Positions 51,135 to 62,700 of a DNA stretch of 64,000 nucleotides are shown in pieces. The notes beneath the pieces were generated by a model that saw only the letters and a list, made by a program, of their open reading frames with translations, was not told where the DNA came from and did not search any database. The position numbers and the translations under genes were made by a program. Every line of letters starts with the position of its first letter. Position 1 is the first letter of the stretch. This DNA comes from Liolophura sinensis (taxonomy: Eukaryota; Mollusca; Polyplacophora; Chitonida; Chitonidae). The stretch covers positions 659,001 through 723,000 of the forward strand of contig NC_088299.1 in assembly GCF_032854445.1 (NCBI RefSeq), written 5' to 3'.

Positions 51135-51148
51135 ATCCAAGTGTTCGG

Positions 51149-53085
51149 TCTGCACACCAGTCAGCGGCCCAGACACTTGAGCAGGATACAGTAAATCCGA
51201 TATGATTTTCCCTTAACACCAAAACCCAATATTTATGTAGCTGTCTTGTTCGCAATAACAAAATCTGGTTGTGACGCTCTTTCTATTCGATCAAAGTGTG
51301 GAAACATCTGTAGCCCGTTTTTCTTCATCTATGTAAGTCGACAAACATTTCATATTCACGCCAACACTATACAGAGTAAGCATCGTTTCCATATGAAAAA
51401 CATGAATGTCGCTGAAGAACTGCGTCAGGTTGTATACTAACTAGTAGAATTTCCACTAATTGAAGGAAACTCATTGGCGGCTTCTATCTAAATCTTCACA
51501 AAACCGCTAATAGTGAAGGACTTCTGCTAACACTTCCATGTACCTTATAGTCCTTGAAGCATTTATTTATTTATTTTTTTTGTTTCTGGAAAGATTTTTA
51601 ATTGTTTGTTTAGGAATTATGACGAGAAGCGGGGCGAAGCATGATCTCGTTCATAGGACGCCTCTTATTTGCATCACAGGTTAGTAAGTTTGTCAGAAGC
51701 TAGTCACAAGCCAGTGGTTTTTCTTAAAGAGCAAGACTCCTTCCGACCACAGATAATTGTCCTGTAAGACTAACGTGGCAATGTTATGAAACTTGGTTTT
51801 GTGCGTGTTTTCTTTTAATTAATATAAAGCCGTTTCCCAGTAATTCTCAATCAAATCAAGAGTGACAACATTTATTGATTTATTGGATTGTTGTATTGCG
51901 TCATATTCAAGAACTGAAGTCTCCACGAGATGCCATTTTCTTTTGTGTTATTGGTAATCCCGAGCTTAAACTCAAACGGAACAGACACAAAGTCTAAGCT
52001 GGAGATTTTCTCAGTAATGCAATGAAGTATGTAAACAATTTGTTATGACTGTTACCGGTAATAAAAGTCCCACAATGAGGAACATTTCCCGTAGTTCATG
52101 CCTGCCTTTGTATTACAAGAGAACAATGGCCAACTTGGCTGGGACTTAATCCGACACTGCACGAAACAAGGCATCACACTGTCAAAAAGAGAAGCATCAG
52201 TCCGTATATAGATGGCATGATCAGATCACACCAAAATTGTTACTACTTTCAACTCGAGTTAAACGTACATTCCCAGTTCATGGCAGTTTAATTGTTGCAC
52301 ACGAGGCACTGTACATTAATGTGAAAATACATATATGCCAAAGCGGCACTGAAAAGGCACCCGGTTGAAAGCATACAGAAGCGTTCCACAATGGAAGGGC
52401 GACAACTCTTGGGCGTTAGTGATTCGGTCTATTTCCTAGCCACGCGCAATAATAGCTCGTCTGTCTGGATCAATAACTCACCAATCATTAGCAGGCACCC
52501 AGGAGAGGCTTAATGGGAGGAAGTGTCACAGACAGCAACAAAAGGTTAGTCGGGGACTCGGTAAAGACTTCGCTCTGATATATCCACGAATGTTGTAGCG
52601 AGCAGTGACGCAGAGCCAAGCCCCTGGCGTGTGTCCAATCTCCACAGACACACAGTTAAAGATGGCCGAAGTCTTCTGTGTACAGTTGACTAACCAATAT
52701 AGCTAGTATGGCCCACCATAAATCTGTTAACCTAAGCATCGTGTTTGGACAACGGGCCTGGTTTTGCAGTGTTCAGATTGTTGACGGTATATGGGTAACC
52801 GACGATGCGATACCACCACCCCAACCCCCATCCCACCCGCCAGAAGGACGCAGATGACATTAGCTGAGACTCGACACTCCTCAGACACTCTGAGGATGGG
52901 CTATTAATGCATTGCGAATCTCACCAGAAATGAAAACAGACGAACACACCGCTCTAAATTTCTAATTCACTTCTGGTCGAGGTATCTGCGCATCCATAAA
53001 TTTCGTTTGACTCTCAAGGTCATTCTTGGGATATGAGTTATGGTTTCCTGTCTAGGATATCTAACCCAGCCATTGATATAACCTG
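51149..53085. other. Spacer, no gene recognised
   Basis: About 1.9 kb. A short SINE-tail-like fragment is near 51870-51915 (tttattggattgttgtattg). Otherwise nothing supportable. Confidence 0.5.
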
Positions 53086-53088
<3 letters not shown>

Positions 53089-53154
<66 letters not shown>

Positions 53155-53160
53155 TATATA
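53089..53160. repeat. (ta)n microsatellite at the Penelope boundary
   Basis: About 35 TA dinucleotides with one interruption near 53149. The Penelope-like text starts right after it. Confidence 0.95.
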
Positions 53161-53642
53161 GTTTGCAAAAGATTCCCCTCAAATGTACATCAAAAGCCAG
53201 GTCAAATTTATCATCTGCACAGAAGTCAGCTCTGGATAATCTTGGATCATATCCTAATATTATTATAAAAGAAGCAGACAAAGGTAAAGCTGTTATGTTA
53301 TGGACAAGTCATTTTATAAAGCAAAACTTATGGAAATGCTTGAGGACAGAGACACTTATATGGAAGTAGGTAGTAACCCAGTTGGTGAAATACTCTTTGA
53401 ACTTCGGAAATTCATACGTAAACATGAACGAGACCTTACTCAAAACGAACGCGAGTATCTAACCAACTTTGAATCTAAAACCAGCAATTTCTATGGTCTT
53501 CCTAAAGTACATAAATCAAAACAGATTACCATGGCTATTGAAGACCAGAAATCAGACTTCATTACACTGTCCTTCCGATTTGAAATTTAGACCAATTATA
53601 GCTGGTCCTTGCTCTCCTACACAAAGGCTTAGCCATATAAAC
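53161..53642 (+). pseudogene. Penelope-like element, N-terminal RT part, broken
   Basis: The plus strand reads SALDNLGSYPNIIIKEADKG, then after a frameshift near 53298 MDKSFYKAKLMEMLEDRDTY, NFYGLPKVHKSK, and after another shift near 53565 RPIIAGPCSPTQRLS. The KADKG-like box, the YGLPK-HK box and the RPI-SP box occur in this order in Penelope-like reverse transcriptases. Two frameshifts make it non-functional. The text stops at 53642, where a DNA transposon has inserted, and continues at 55186. The true 5' end appears truncated at the (ta)n tract. Confidence 0.85.
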
Positions 53643-53644
53643 TA

Positions 53645-55183
53645 GTGCTCAAAAGAAAGTATACAGCTGTTTGATCAGACATCAAATAAAAACGGAAAGA
53701 AATATATTTGAAATTATTTTTAATTCCATAAGAATATTCCATTTCACCTGAAACGTCCATACATACAGTTCATTAAATGGTGAAGGTTTGGTTTGATGGT
53801 CAGTCAAAGAGATGTGGTGTCAACAGAACATTTACACATTTGCAAAATTCAAATGAAGCATTTTTCCCTCTGGAAATGTCATTCAAATCATGCTCAGTAG
53901 CGAGTGTGGCCTCCATTGGCATTGATGCAAGCCACAACACATCGCCGCATTGATGACGTCAGGCGTCGAATGACGTTAGGTGTGATTCGTTGCCATTCTT
54001 GTTGGAGACACTCTTCCAGCTGTTGAACGGTCACAGGTGGCACTGGCAGTCTTCTGACTTGTCTGCCCAGGTGGTCCCACAAGTGCTCAATTGGATTGAG
54101 GTCGGGTGAACATGCCGGCCATGGTAAGAGATCGATGTTGGCGTTCTGTAGAAAGTTGTTCGTCAATCTTGCAGTATGAGGTCTTGCATTATCATGCTGG
54201 TACAAAATTCCTCTTTGCTGTTGGTGGATGAATGGCACTACAACCGGTTGTAACACTTCATCCGTGTATCTGCGAGCATTGAGGTTCCCATGAATCACCA
54301 CCAGCCTCGTCTTCAGATCGCCGCAGATGCCCCCCCCCCCCCCACACCATCACACTACCACCTCCAAACGCTCAAACTTGCTGAACGCAATTTGGCACCA
54401 AACGTTCTCCTACACGCCTGTATACCCTAGCCCGACCGTCATTTTTGTACACGCAAAACCTGCTCTCGTCGGAGAACATTACCCGTGCCCATTCACGCCT
54501 CTGCCAGCGTAGAACGCGCCTGGCCCATATCAGCCGACGACGTTGATTTTGAGGCGTCAGATAGACTCCACAATACGGTCGACGTGCCCTAATACCGTGT
54601 TGACGTAGTCGACGGTAGACTGTGTGTCGACTAATCGGGTGCCCTAGTGCCGTCGCCGCCATAGACGTTGCCGTTACGTTCCGATTGCGGAGGTGAATGG
54701 TCCGGATGTGTCGGTCTTCAGCGGGGGTGGTGAAGCGCGGTCGACCGCTCCTAGACCTGTCGGATGTAACGCCTGTCTGCCGGAGTCGCTGCATACGTCT
54801 GACGATAGTTGCTCTTGTGCAACCAAAGGTTCTGGCAATGGCGGCGTTGGTCGCTCCTTGCTGGGCCATGCCGACAACTCTCTCTCGCTCAACTTGGCTC
54901 AAACGTGGCATACCTCTGGTGTTTTTCTGACGACTGTGTTCCTAACGTTTCCCGTCGACTCATTTATACCGCCAAAATGCACGTTCATGTCGTGTTACAC
55001 GTGGAAGGGCCATTTTTCGATTTTATGCTAAGTTTAGGCAAATCTTGCTTTGTTGGGCCAGTTTGTTCCCTGGATGGATCGGCGTTTACACGGGTAATTA
55101 GGGCTCATCATGGATAATTTCTCAATTTTTTACTTTGCGCGATTTTTATGTATTTGTTTTGGTGTATACTTTCTTTTGAGCAC
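53645..55183 (-). mobile_element. Tc1-type DNA transposon, 1539 bp
   Basis: The element is bounded by inverted ends: gtgctcaaaagaaagtatac at 53645 and its exact reverse complement ending at 55183; the match extends one base further to 21 bp. A TA dinucleotide flanks both sides (53643-53644 and 55184-55185), the standard target duplication of the Tc1/mariner superfamily. It carries one minus-strand transposase gene, now broken. It interrupts the Penelope-like element in the same window. Confidence 0.95.
53894..54911 (-). pseudogene. Tc1-like DD34E transposase, one stop and one frameshift
   Basis: The N-terminal part (54911 down to 54372, 179 codons) has two helix-turn-helix regions, roughly residues 1-50 and 65-115, joined by the GRPR motif (residues 56-59), with the first catalytic aspartate in MFSDESRF (residue 148). 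A stop follows QQV. Then comes GGGSVMVWG and a run of 14 G (C on plus, 54330-54343) that shifts the frame. The C-terminal part (54301 down to 53894) has the second aspartate in YQHDNARPHTA and the glutamate in SPDLNPIEHLWD, 34 residues apart. The protein would cut and paste the element through its inverted ends. All three catalytic residues are readable, so decay is recent and limited. Confidence 0.93.
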
Positions 55184-55185
55184 TA

Positions 55186-55740
55186 GTATAGTTGACGTTC
55201 TGCTTAGGCCATTTATTGCTCATGTAAAAAGTAACGTCAGAGATGATATCGACTTCCTAAATAAGTTACCGCAGGATGTAGACAATGATGTCGAAATGGC
55301 CACGTTTAATGTGAACAGTTTATATAGCAACATTCCGCTCGAGCTAGGAATAGAAGAAATACAATATTGGTTAAATCAACATCCCGAATCACTGGACAAA
55401 CGCTTCAAAAACGAATTTCTAACAGATTGCATAAAATTTATCTTAAACAATAACTCTTTCTGTTTTAACGATTGCCATTATGTACAAATTCTTGGGACAG
55501 CAAAGGGAACAAAGATGGCCCCGGTTTATGCAACATTAGTAATGGGCTATTTAGAAATATCTCTTTACCGTGTTTGGACATGATTTCGCAACAGAATTTA
55601 AAAGCCAGTGGAAAAGATACCTGGATGATTGATTTGTTTTCTGGCCAAAGGAGGCCGGGCCGATCGATCTTTTCTTTAACAGCCTCGATAACCTTCAACG
55701 CCAAATATCCTTCACAATGGAAGTAAATTCTAAGTCAAAA
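55186..55740 (+). pseudogene. Penelope-like element, central RT part, broken
   Basis: After the transposon the RT resumes: IVDVLLRPFIAHVKS, MATFNVNSLYSNIP (first catalytic region, with Asn where Asp is usual), ILNNNSFCFNDCHYVQILGT, then GTKMAPVYATLVMG. A frame change leads to KRYLDD, the catalytic box, followed directly by TGA at 55630-55632 and then FVFWPKEAGPIDLF. An open frame from 55110 fuses the transposon end to this text; its first 25 codons are not part of the RT. RT would copy element RNA at a nicked target. Confidence 0.85.
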
Positions 55741-56290
55741 CCCTTTTAGACATACTTGTCTTGAAAGAGGGGACTTCTATATCAACTGATATTTAAACAA
55801 ACCCCACGGACACACAACTCTGTCTTCATTTTAGTTGGGATGTAAAATTGAAGCAAAATGAGAGATTAATAGAACTTAAATCATCTCTACGCAAGAGGGG
55901 TTATCCGGAAGGATTAATTGACAAAGGAATTAGGACCGCTCAGTCATTCATTGACTGAACTGAGGGAACCCTCACAGAAAAAAGCTGACGAGAAGGTAAT
56001 TCCATTTGTTTCAATACATAATCCCAATAACATCAACATCTTTCCAATTATTTTGAATACCTTACCAATTCTAAAAAACAGTGACAGGATGAAAGATGTT
56101 CTAGCCAAATTTAAGCCATTAAACGACAGGCTCCAAACCTCCAAAAAATGTTAACTCGCGCTCACATTTCAGAAATATCTGTGACTCCATCGGTCTCTAA
56201 ATGCAATAAACCTAGATGTGGAGCATGCATACACATGTTAGAATGATCAAGCTTTCAGTGTGAGAGAGAAGATTCTTTGTTTAATGTGAA
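55741..56290 (+). pseudogene. Penelope-like element, linker between RT and endonuclease
   Basis: Fragments in changing frames read YLNKPHGHTTLSS-like text, RLIELKSSLRKRGYPEGLID and IPFVSIHNPNNINIFPIILN, and a cysteine-rich piece CNKPRCGACIHML at about 56200. Such a Cys cluster before the GIY-YIG domain is usual in this group. At least three frame changes. Confidence 0.7.
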
Positions 56291-56745
56291 ATGTGCTGCA
56301 CTGTAAAAAATGTTGTATATGCACTTTTTGGCATGAGATGTGGCAAACAATATTTTGGCCAGACCTCAAATCTCCGCTCCAGATTGACGCTGCATCGACA
56401 ACATATCAACAACGAAGAATATTGTCATCTTCCAGTCAGTAAACACATACGCTCATGCGCATTGTCATTGACTCCCTCCTTTAAAGTCTTTCCATTTTAT
56501 AAAGTTTTAGATGGAAATCAAGCCATCTTAGTTGTAAAAGAAACTTTCTTCATAAATAAATACAACCCATGTCTCAATGGTAGTCATCGGCCTAATATCG
56601 TACCTAATAATATCATGATATACCACATGCTTGTATGGTTTATGTTGATTAATTTTGTCAAACCAGTTCATTTTTTTACTCATTATATATATATTACTCA
56701 CTGTATATGTACTCGATGCTAATAAAGACGCATCGTCACTTGTCG
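56291..56745 (+). pseudogene. Penelope-like GIY-YIG endonuclease domain
   Basis: A 143-codon frame. VVYAL (residues 8-12) and QYFGQT (20-25) correspond to the GIY and YIG strands. NLRSRLTLHRQHI (27-39) carries the conserved arginine and the H-R pair, and VKETFFINKYNP holds the conserved glutamate (residue 84). GIY-YIG nucleases in these elements nick the target to prime reverse transcription. The domain is intact in one frame, although its start methionine is probably incidental because upstream text is out of frame. A 3' end with gctaataaagacgc near 56718 may be the element terminus. Confidence 0.88.
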
Positions 56746-57391
56746 CCCTGCGATAAACACTCTTAGATACTGATTTTTCTATTGTTTGGTACTAAACAGC
56801 TTTATGCATGTACGACCTTGTTCCCAGCAACAAAGTTTGGAAGAAAATTTACAGATCTGCAGATTCCCCTATCTGTGTCCCTGTTTTACTCAGCACAATA
56901 ACCAAACCATCAAAATAGCCCTCAAAATACACTATATATGCAGAACACACAAAGACTATAGGCTGATTATGGCCTAATGATTGTCTTGTAAGGCAGTGGT
57001 GTGGACTAAAATGCATAACTTCTTAAATCTGCCATTTAACTACACCTGACAGCGTCAGCTAAGCTCAACCCACACGCTGTAACATTTAGGGTAGTACATT
57101 AGAACTTTTAGAATGTTCTTATACACGCAACCATGTTTTCCTAACAAATGTGAGATTTGGTTATTTTCGGATTTTACATGGATTGTAGCTTAAACAGACA
57201 CAATGTAGAGAAACCAACATCAGAGTTATGTAGGGAAGGGGAATAGACTGATGAGTTTATCGTCTTCGTGGAAAAGACATGCAAATAGCCGAACGAAAAA
57301 TAGTGTAGGAAATCTTGAAGTCATAGGCCATCGTTATGCTCTATATTACGTCTCAGTGACTCAATTCTGCGCTCTACATGCACTGCATCCT
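56746..57391. other. Spacer, no gene recognised
   Basis: AT-rich sequence downstream of the Penelope-like element. Nothing recognised. Confidence 0.5.
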
Positions 57392-57402
57392 TGTCTGGTA
57401 AT

Positions 57403-57664
57403 ATTTATTTATTTATTTGATTGGAGTTTTACGCCGTACTCAAGAATATTTCACTTATACGACGGCGGCCTGCATTATGGTGGGAAGAAACCGGGCAGAA
57501 CCTGGGGGGGGGGGGAAGACCACGACCATCCGCAGGTTGCTGACAGACCTTCCCACATGAGCCGGCATGAGCTGGACTTGAACTCACCGCGACCGCATTG
57601 GTGAGAGACTCCTGGGGCATTGCGCTGTACTAACGCGCTAACCAACTGAGCCACAGGGGCTCCC
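57403..57664 (-). mobile_element. SINE copy 8, full length with target duplication
   Basis: Reverse-oriented SINE: attgattggagttttacgcc-type tail, tactcaagaatatttcactt, ggtgggaagaaaccgggcag, an expanded G run (ggggggggggg near 57505-57515), gaccatccgcaggttgctg, ggacttgaactcaccgcgac and the head gcgctaaccaactgagccac. An 11-bp direct repeat, tgtctggtaat, is at 57392-57402 and 57665-57675. The B-box keeps the bases (tgag on the element strand) missing from copies 2 and 3. Confidence 0.94.
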
Positions 57665-57675
57665 TGTCTGGTAAT

Positions 57676-58449
57676 AAGGACACACGCTTGGACGTAATAC
57701 CTGTATATCTGCGCTCTGCGGTATATAAACGGTATATGTACGGTATCTACGTGGTTGCAGTATATGTAACTCGTCTATATATCGAATGGCGCAGCCACGG
57801 GAGTTACAACGCGAAGGACTTCCTAAAATGTCGACTTTCTGATTAAGAACATTTATCGGTAAATATCTTCAAATATAAGCCAGTCCAGAGTGTATATATG
57901 GACCACCGGGACCAAAAATCCCAGTGACAAGCTCTTTCTTTTCGTGTTTGAGAATTTTTTTTTACCATAGTTGAGACCAAACAGCAACATGCTTTGAAAT
58001 ACAGTATAAATGTCAAAAAGATAAAAGTAAGAGCATGTTAGTGAGATCATTTGGCATCGCTTAGTCCGTATATATTCTCAGTACAACTTTTGCTTTGCAG
58101 TGCGGCTTATTCTTGAAGATATTTGTTGATAAATGCTGTCAATCAAAGTCAACATTTTAGGAGGGCTTTCACATTCTAATTCTCGTGGCTGAGCCACTCG
58201 ACAGATAGATGGGTTACATACATTGCAACTAGGTATCTACGGGGCTCAGGTGCAAGTGGCAATCAGTTACTCTGGAGCCAAACACCTTGAAGTTTTTATT
58301 TTTCCTTTTTGCACATTATTCTAAAGATTAAGTCAGCCTTAATACGCCGATCACTTTAGCTCATTTTATGACGGATATTACATGACGTAATGGCATGTAC
58401 TAACTGCAAAGCGTTTGGGTCGGGCGCAAAAATCTTGTGATTGAAACAA
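57676..58449. other. Spacer, no gene recognised
   Basis: AT-rich, no coding or RNA signal. Confidence 0.5.
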
Positions 58450-59138
58450 CAGCCTCGCTACCTTTCCAATACAAGGCGAGGCAGCGAGGTAACCATGCCA
58501 GATAGCGAGATCAAATAATCTCGCTGCCTCGGTACCTCGCTGCCTCGCCGCCTTGTTAAAGTGATCACTGTATATGCCATAATAAAAATCCCCCTCCTTT
58601 TGCAACTCAATTCCCATAAATTGCTACCTCAAACTTTGCGAGGTTGCGATGCGAGGTAGCGAGGTAGCGATGCGAGGCAGCGAGGTAGCGAAGCGAGGCA
58701 GCGAGGTAGCGATGCGAGGCAACGAAGTAACGAAGAGAGGCAGCGAGGCTGCGAAGAGAGGCAGCGAGGTTGTGAAGCGAGGCAGCGAGGTGGGGAGCAG
58801 TTATTAATCATCCTAGTGTCAGGCGGAGACATACACCATGTTTAAGTTGGGTTCTTGAGACACCTGGTCGGATGTGATGCCGGTGGAAATCAACTCTCTA
58901 ATTGCCAGGATGTAGAACTATTATATAATAGTCCTAGCTCGGTCAGTACTTATGTTTAGTTGAGATGTAAAGGGAGGGCTATGGGAATTGAGGTGCAAGA
59001 GAAGGGGAATTTTTATTATGGTATATACTGTGATCGCTTTTCCATCCATCATTGTCTGCCTCATTACATCGCTATCTCGTTTCCCTGCCTCGCTGCCTCG
59101 CCCTGTGTTAAAAAGGTCCGAGGTAACGAGGTAGCAAA
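58450..59138. mobile_element. Fold-back (inverted-repeat) element, about 690 bp
   Basis: The left arm (58450-58622) is an inverted copy of the right arm (58979-59135). Shared words, read outward to inward on one strand, are atgggaattgag(t/g)tgcaa, tttttattatgg(c/t)atata, c(a/t)gtgatc(a/g)ctttt and ctgcctcgctgcctcgcc. The left arm itself contains a smaller palindrome at 58473-58556 (caaggcgaggcagcgaggta). Between the arms lie a 21-bp minisatellite and unassigned sequence. No transposase is present, so if mobile it depends on another element. Target duplication not found. Confidence 0.72.
58638..58798. repeat. 21-bp tandem repeat inside the fold-back element
   Basis: The unit reads gcgaggtagcgatgcgaggc plus a, about 7.5 copies, diverging to the right (acgaagtaacgaagagaggc, gcgaggttgtgaagcgaggc). 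The same gcgaggcagcgagg word builds part of both arms. The minus-strand frame repeats LRCLASQPR-like text; this is not a gene. Confidence 0.92.
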
Positions 59139-59191
59139 ACGTCCTCCATAGGTTTCCATACACATGGGCGTAACAATTGGCAACATAGAAC

Positions 59192-59772
59192 ACAATTTCA
59201 TTCCACCCAGTGTGATTTATTGGATCCTATTTCAATTCATCGAAGGTCTTTCACTCATAAGGGCATGGAATTTCCCCGATGAAATGTGGAGGAAATATAA
59301 TAAAACAATGAGAGAATTTGTATGTGTTAATTCGATTGGCCATTTTTTTGTCAATTTAATGATCTGTAATTTCTACACCCTATTGTAAAATCAGTGAATT
59401 CAGAGATGTGTTTAATGTTTTATGTAAATCTAGCATATTACAAAGTTGAGGTTTAGTATTTTCCCAACACTATCTCCCGGGGAGAATTGTCCAGACTTCA
59501 CTGGTGAAATAGATGACATCAAATAAGTTTTGTTCTGTGAAGTGGCGGAAACAAGCTATGTGATGGATAGCAGACTGGTATCTTGCCCAGTAACGCTCCT
59601 CAGTTATGTCTCTCTTCTGCACAGGAATAGGAAAAAACCTTCTAACCTATTACTTCAGGAATATTTATTCCTGAAAGACAGAATTTAACAGCATCGAGTA
59701 TGGTAGCTGAAGTTGGCCTGCGTATAATAAAACAAGTTACTTGTCTACACTATGTGCCCCTTGTGGCAGACT
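59192..59772. repeat. Unnamed dispersed repeat, copy 1
   Basis: Shares a colinear series of words with 63046-63617: ccagt(g)tgatttatt(a)gg, catggaatttc, gatgaaatgtggagga, tcaatttaatgatctg, aatttctacaccc, cagaatttaaca and atgtgcccctt. The two copies have the same orientation and many substitutions and small indels. No reading frame is preserved between them and no inverted ends were found. It could be a non-autonomous element or an old local duplication. Confidence 0.82.
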
Positions 59773-59774
59773 TT

Positions 59775-62700
59775 CGATCTCAGCCAGGTCAGTCTAACAT
59801 AAGGTGAGTGTTTCACATCATTTTGTTATTTTGTGAGTAATACAGACCCTCACATCCAAATGGAGACAAATGAGACTGGCGCATTGACAACAGCCAAACT
59901 TCGCTAACCGCCATTTTCATCTGGAATTGGCTGCCCTTGGCAAAAGATAATTTTATCGTGTAACCTAGTTGATAATCCACGCACATGCACACCATTAAAA
60001 CTGTGCTAGACAACATGCTTGGGGGTGGTCAATGTGGTATCAAAGCTTGGAACTTTGCAACCAATCTCAGGGCTAACCCTTCACCTACTGGTTCCATGCG
60101 AACGACATGTCACGTTAACCCCTGCTTACGATCAAAGTTTCAAATGACGCCTTCGCTGTTTCACTTCCGTCTAATTTGTTTGATTATGGCGGGAAAGGCA
60201 GTCTGGCGAAGTGTGAGAATCCCAGACGGCCTAATGCATGTGTTCGGAAGATACTCACGGAAAGTACGAGCTCTGAGTTATTCTCGTCCTAAACCTATTA
60301 TCTCAGAGATTACGTAACAGGCGTTGTTGATGGCGGTGGCCTCATTAAAATTTCACAACCTGTCAGTGTAAAAAGCGAACTTAATCATGGCGGTACAAGT
60401 CTCTTCGAAACGGGGAAAATGGATCGGATGCTGTCTGGCGGACTCGCTGGTTCTCACTCGGCCCTGTAAGCAAAATAAAACTGGATGCCTTGAGAAAATG
60501 TCAGAAACCCAACAGAATGAATGATTATGGCTTAACGCAACGTCGGCAATATTTCAGCCACATTGTGGCGAGTAAAGAGAACTGGGATTATAGCCGTACT
60601 CGAAGTGGCACATGTAATTTGTGTATTATTGGTTATAACAGTACACTGTAATTCCCATACCTCACTGAATTGATATAGCATTCTCGCAAATGGAGGTTTT
60701 ATGATTAACGTCAGCTGAAATAAGAAGAACGGGATTACCCCCTATACACTAAAAAAAAACACAACTGACATACCTGATGTACAGGTTAGCTATAGAGTAA
60801 TACGTCAAAATGAGTCATACCATTTAAATCCATTATATAGCATGGGTTAAGCCTGTGATAGGATTTCATAACGTAGTACATGTACAAACAGACGTGACTA
60901 TATTTTCTCGCCTTCGCCTTGAAGGGAAATATTTGTCTCAGCCTCTCCCTAAAGGACATTATTGTCGAATTTAGAAGAGTATTCTAATTGGTTTTCCGTG
61001 GCCATCATACGTAAAAGCTAGATATGGGTGCACTTGCTTCTCGCTCTGCAAGTGCTAGTCTTTTCCGGGACTTCCAACAAAGTACTTAATTGTAGTCTCT
61101 CTTGTGTCTGCAAGTTATGATCACATAAATACGTCAGTGGATCTGTCTGAAAGTCGTCTCCTGAGAAGACACAAGTTTATATCTTACCACTCTGACAATG
61201 TTGCTCTAATACAATGGCCGTTAACGTAGCATAAGCAAAATGATTTCTTTATTTCTGGTTAATTCCTACTACGTCAACTTTTCGTTCCACTGAACTTGGT
61301 CAGTTAGTCTCGAAGCGTGAGTGTTGTTTTCACATAAAATTTCCATAAGATGACGTTCATGTCATTCATTTTTGTTTCTTTGCTTTTCTGCTTTGTTTTT
61401 TTTTTTTTTTTTTTTGTTTTTTGGTAGGGGGGGGATTGTTTTCGCGTTCCTATTGAAATACTTTATTCCAGTGTTTTCTTGAGCGTGAAGGCATTGAATT
61501 GTACCACGTGTCAACGTACAAGTGCTTTAAGGCCATGGAAGTCAAGTTATTGATTTGTTAAAGCACTAACTAAACCAGCTGAGTCTATACCGGAAGTACA
61601 CTCCATTCCGTGCTCAAAGGGGAATAGCTAAAACAGTTCAATAAATACAGGACCGTGGGGCTCCATGTCAGCTCTAGTGCTTTTTGTAGAACCATACTTG
61701 GATAAAACGGAAAACAGTGGGGATGACAAAGTGTCCATAACCGACTGTTTGTTATCTCAGGCCATTACAGTGACGCGCAAATGGTCAGCTCCGGCAACAG
61801 GCCCTTGCCATCTCCCGCAATTTACTGCGACACAGGATCGTAAACTACAGCCAAATCTGATTCCACCGATACAGAGGGGATGGGGGGGGGGATTAATCAA
61901 GATGGAAGCGATGGTACAAGTGTGGGGATAATTACATCAGAGCTAATGTACGTATCTGTAAGTTGCCTGGTCAGACCATGCATCCAGTAAGCGCATAGCC
62001 CTAGGGGATCCATCATAGGTTTAACAAGCTTAATGCAGACATCGTGTGTCAAAACAGAGACGGTCTAACAGTGTGCATTAAGATGACGATCTAAGTTACT
62101 GTTATTGGCCTTGTACAATGTCGCTAACTCGTGACATTTATACCCTTGGGATTTCCATGTATTTGGTATGTCCCGCATAAAGATATATTAGACTGAACCG
62201 ATCCCGAATGCCTACTTCATCACAGCGCATGCGTCGCTCTCTACCTTATATCCCCAATGGCCAAAAAGAAATCTTAACCTTCCTTCAGCCAGACAAAGCT
62301 AAGTAATTCACAGACTGTCACTAAACAAAAGATTCGGTCGGATTGACCCATACGGTCGTGGCCCATTGCACATTTTCCTATAATGTCCAGACAATGTATT
62401 GTGAAACACATCACGCAGCCGTGTTGACAACATTTTTATCATTTGCAGTTGTCAGTTTTCAGACAGTACAGCTTTAAACGTACCGTAGTACTGAATGAGA
62501 GGCTTGGGCAAGGAATTAGATTTTCCTGCTTTAATTGTCACCGAGGCCTGGGTGACAATGAGGGTGCGACGACGGTCGTTTAGCCCCAAAACAGCCAGAT
62601 TAAGAATATTCCGGGTGAAGCTTAACGTAATCTCAATGACAGTGTGTAACATTCAGTTGTGGTGTCCAATTCCACGCTCTATATACATTCAATCCTTACT

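Noticed and set aside
54674-55117. Plus- and minus-strand open frames over the transposon
   Set aside because: Shadows of the Tc1 transposase in other frames.
57248-57275. Possible hammerhead ribozyme (ctgatga followed by ggaaaag) downstream of the Penelope-like element
   Set aside because: The segment between the two conserved parts does not form a proper stem II, and no stem I or III partners were found.
60515-60578. Short fragment like a common molluscan dispersed repeat (gattatggcttaacg, cggcaatatttcagcc)
   Set aside because: Only about 60 bp with no defined ends, too little to annotate as an element.
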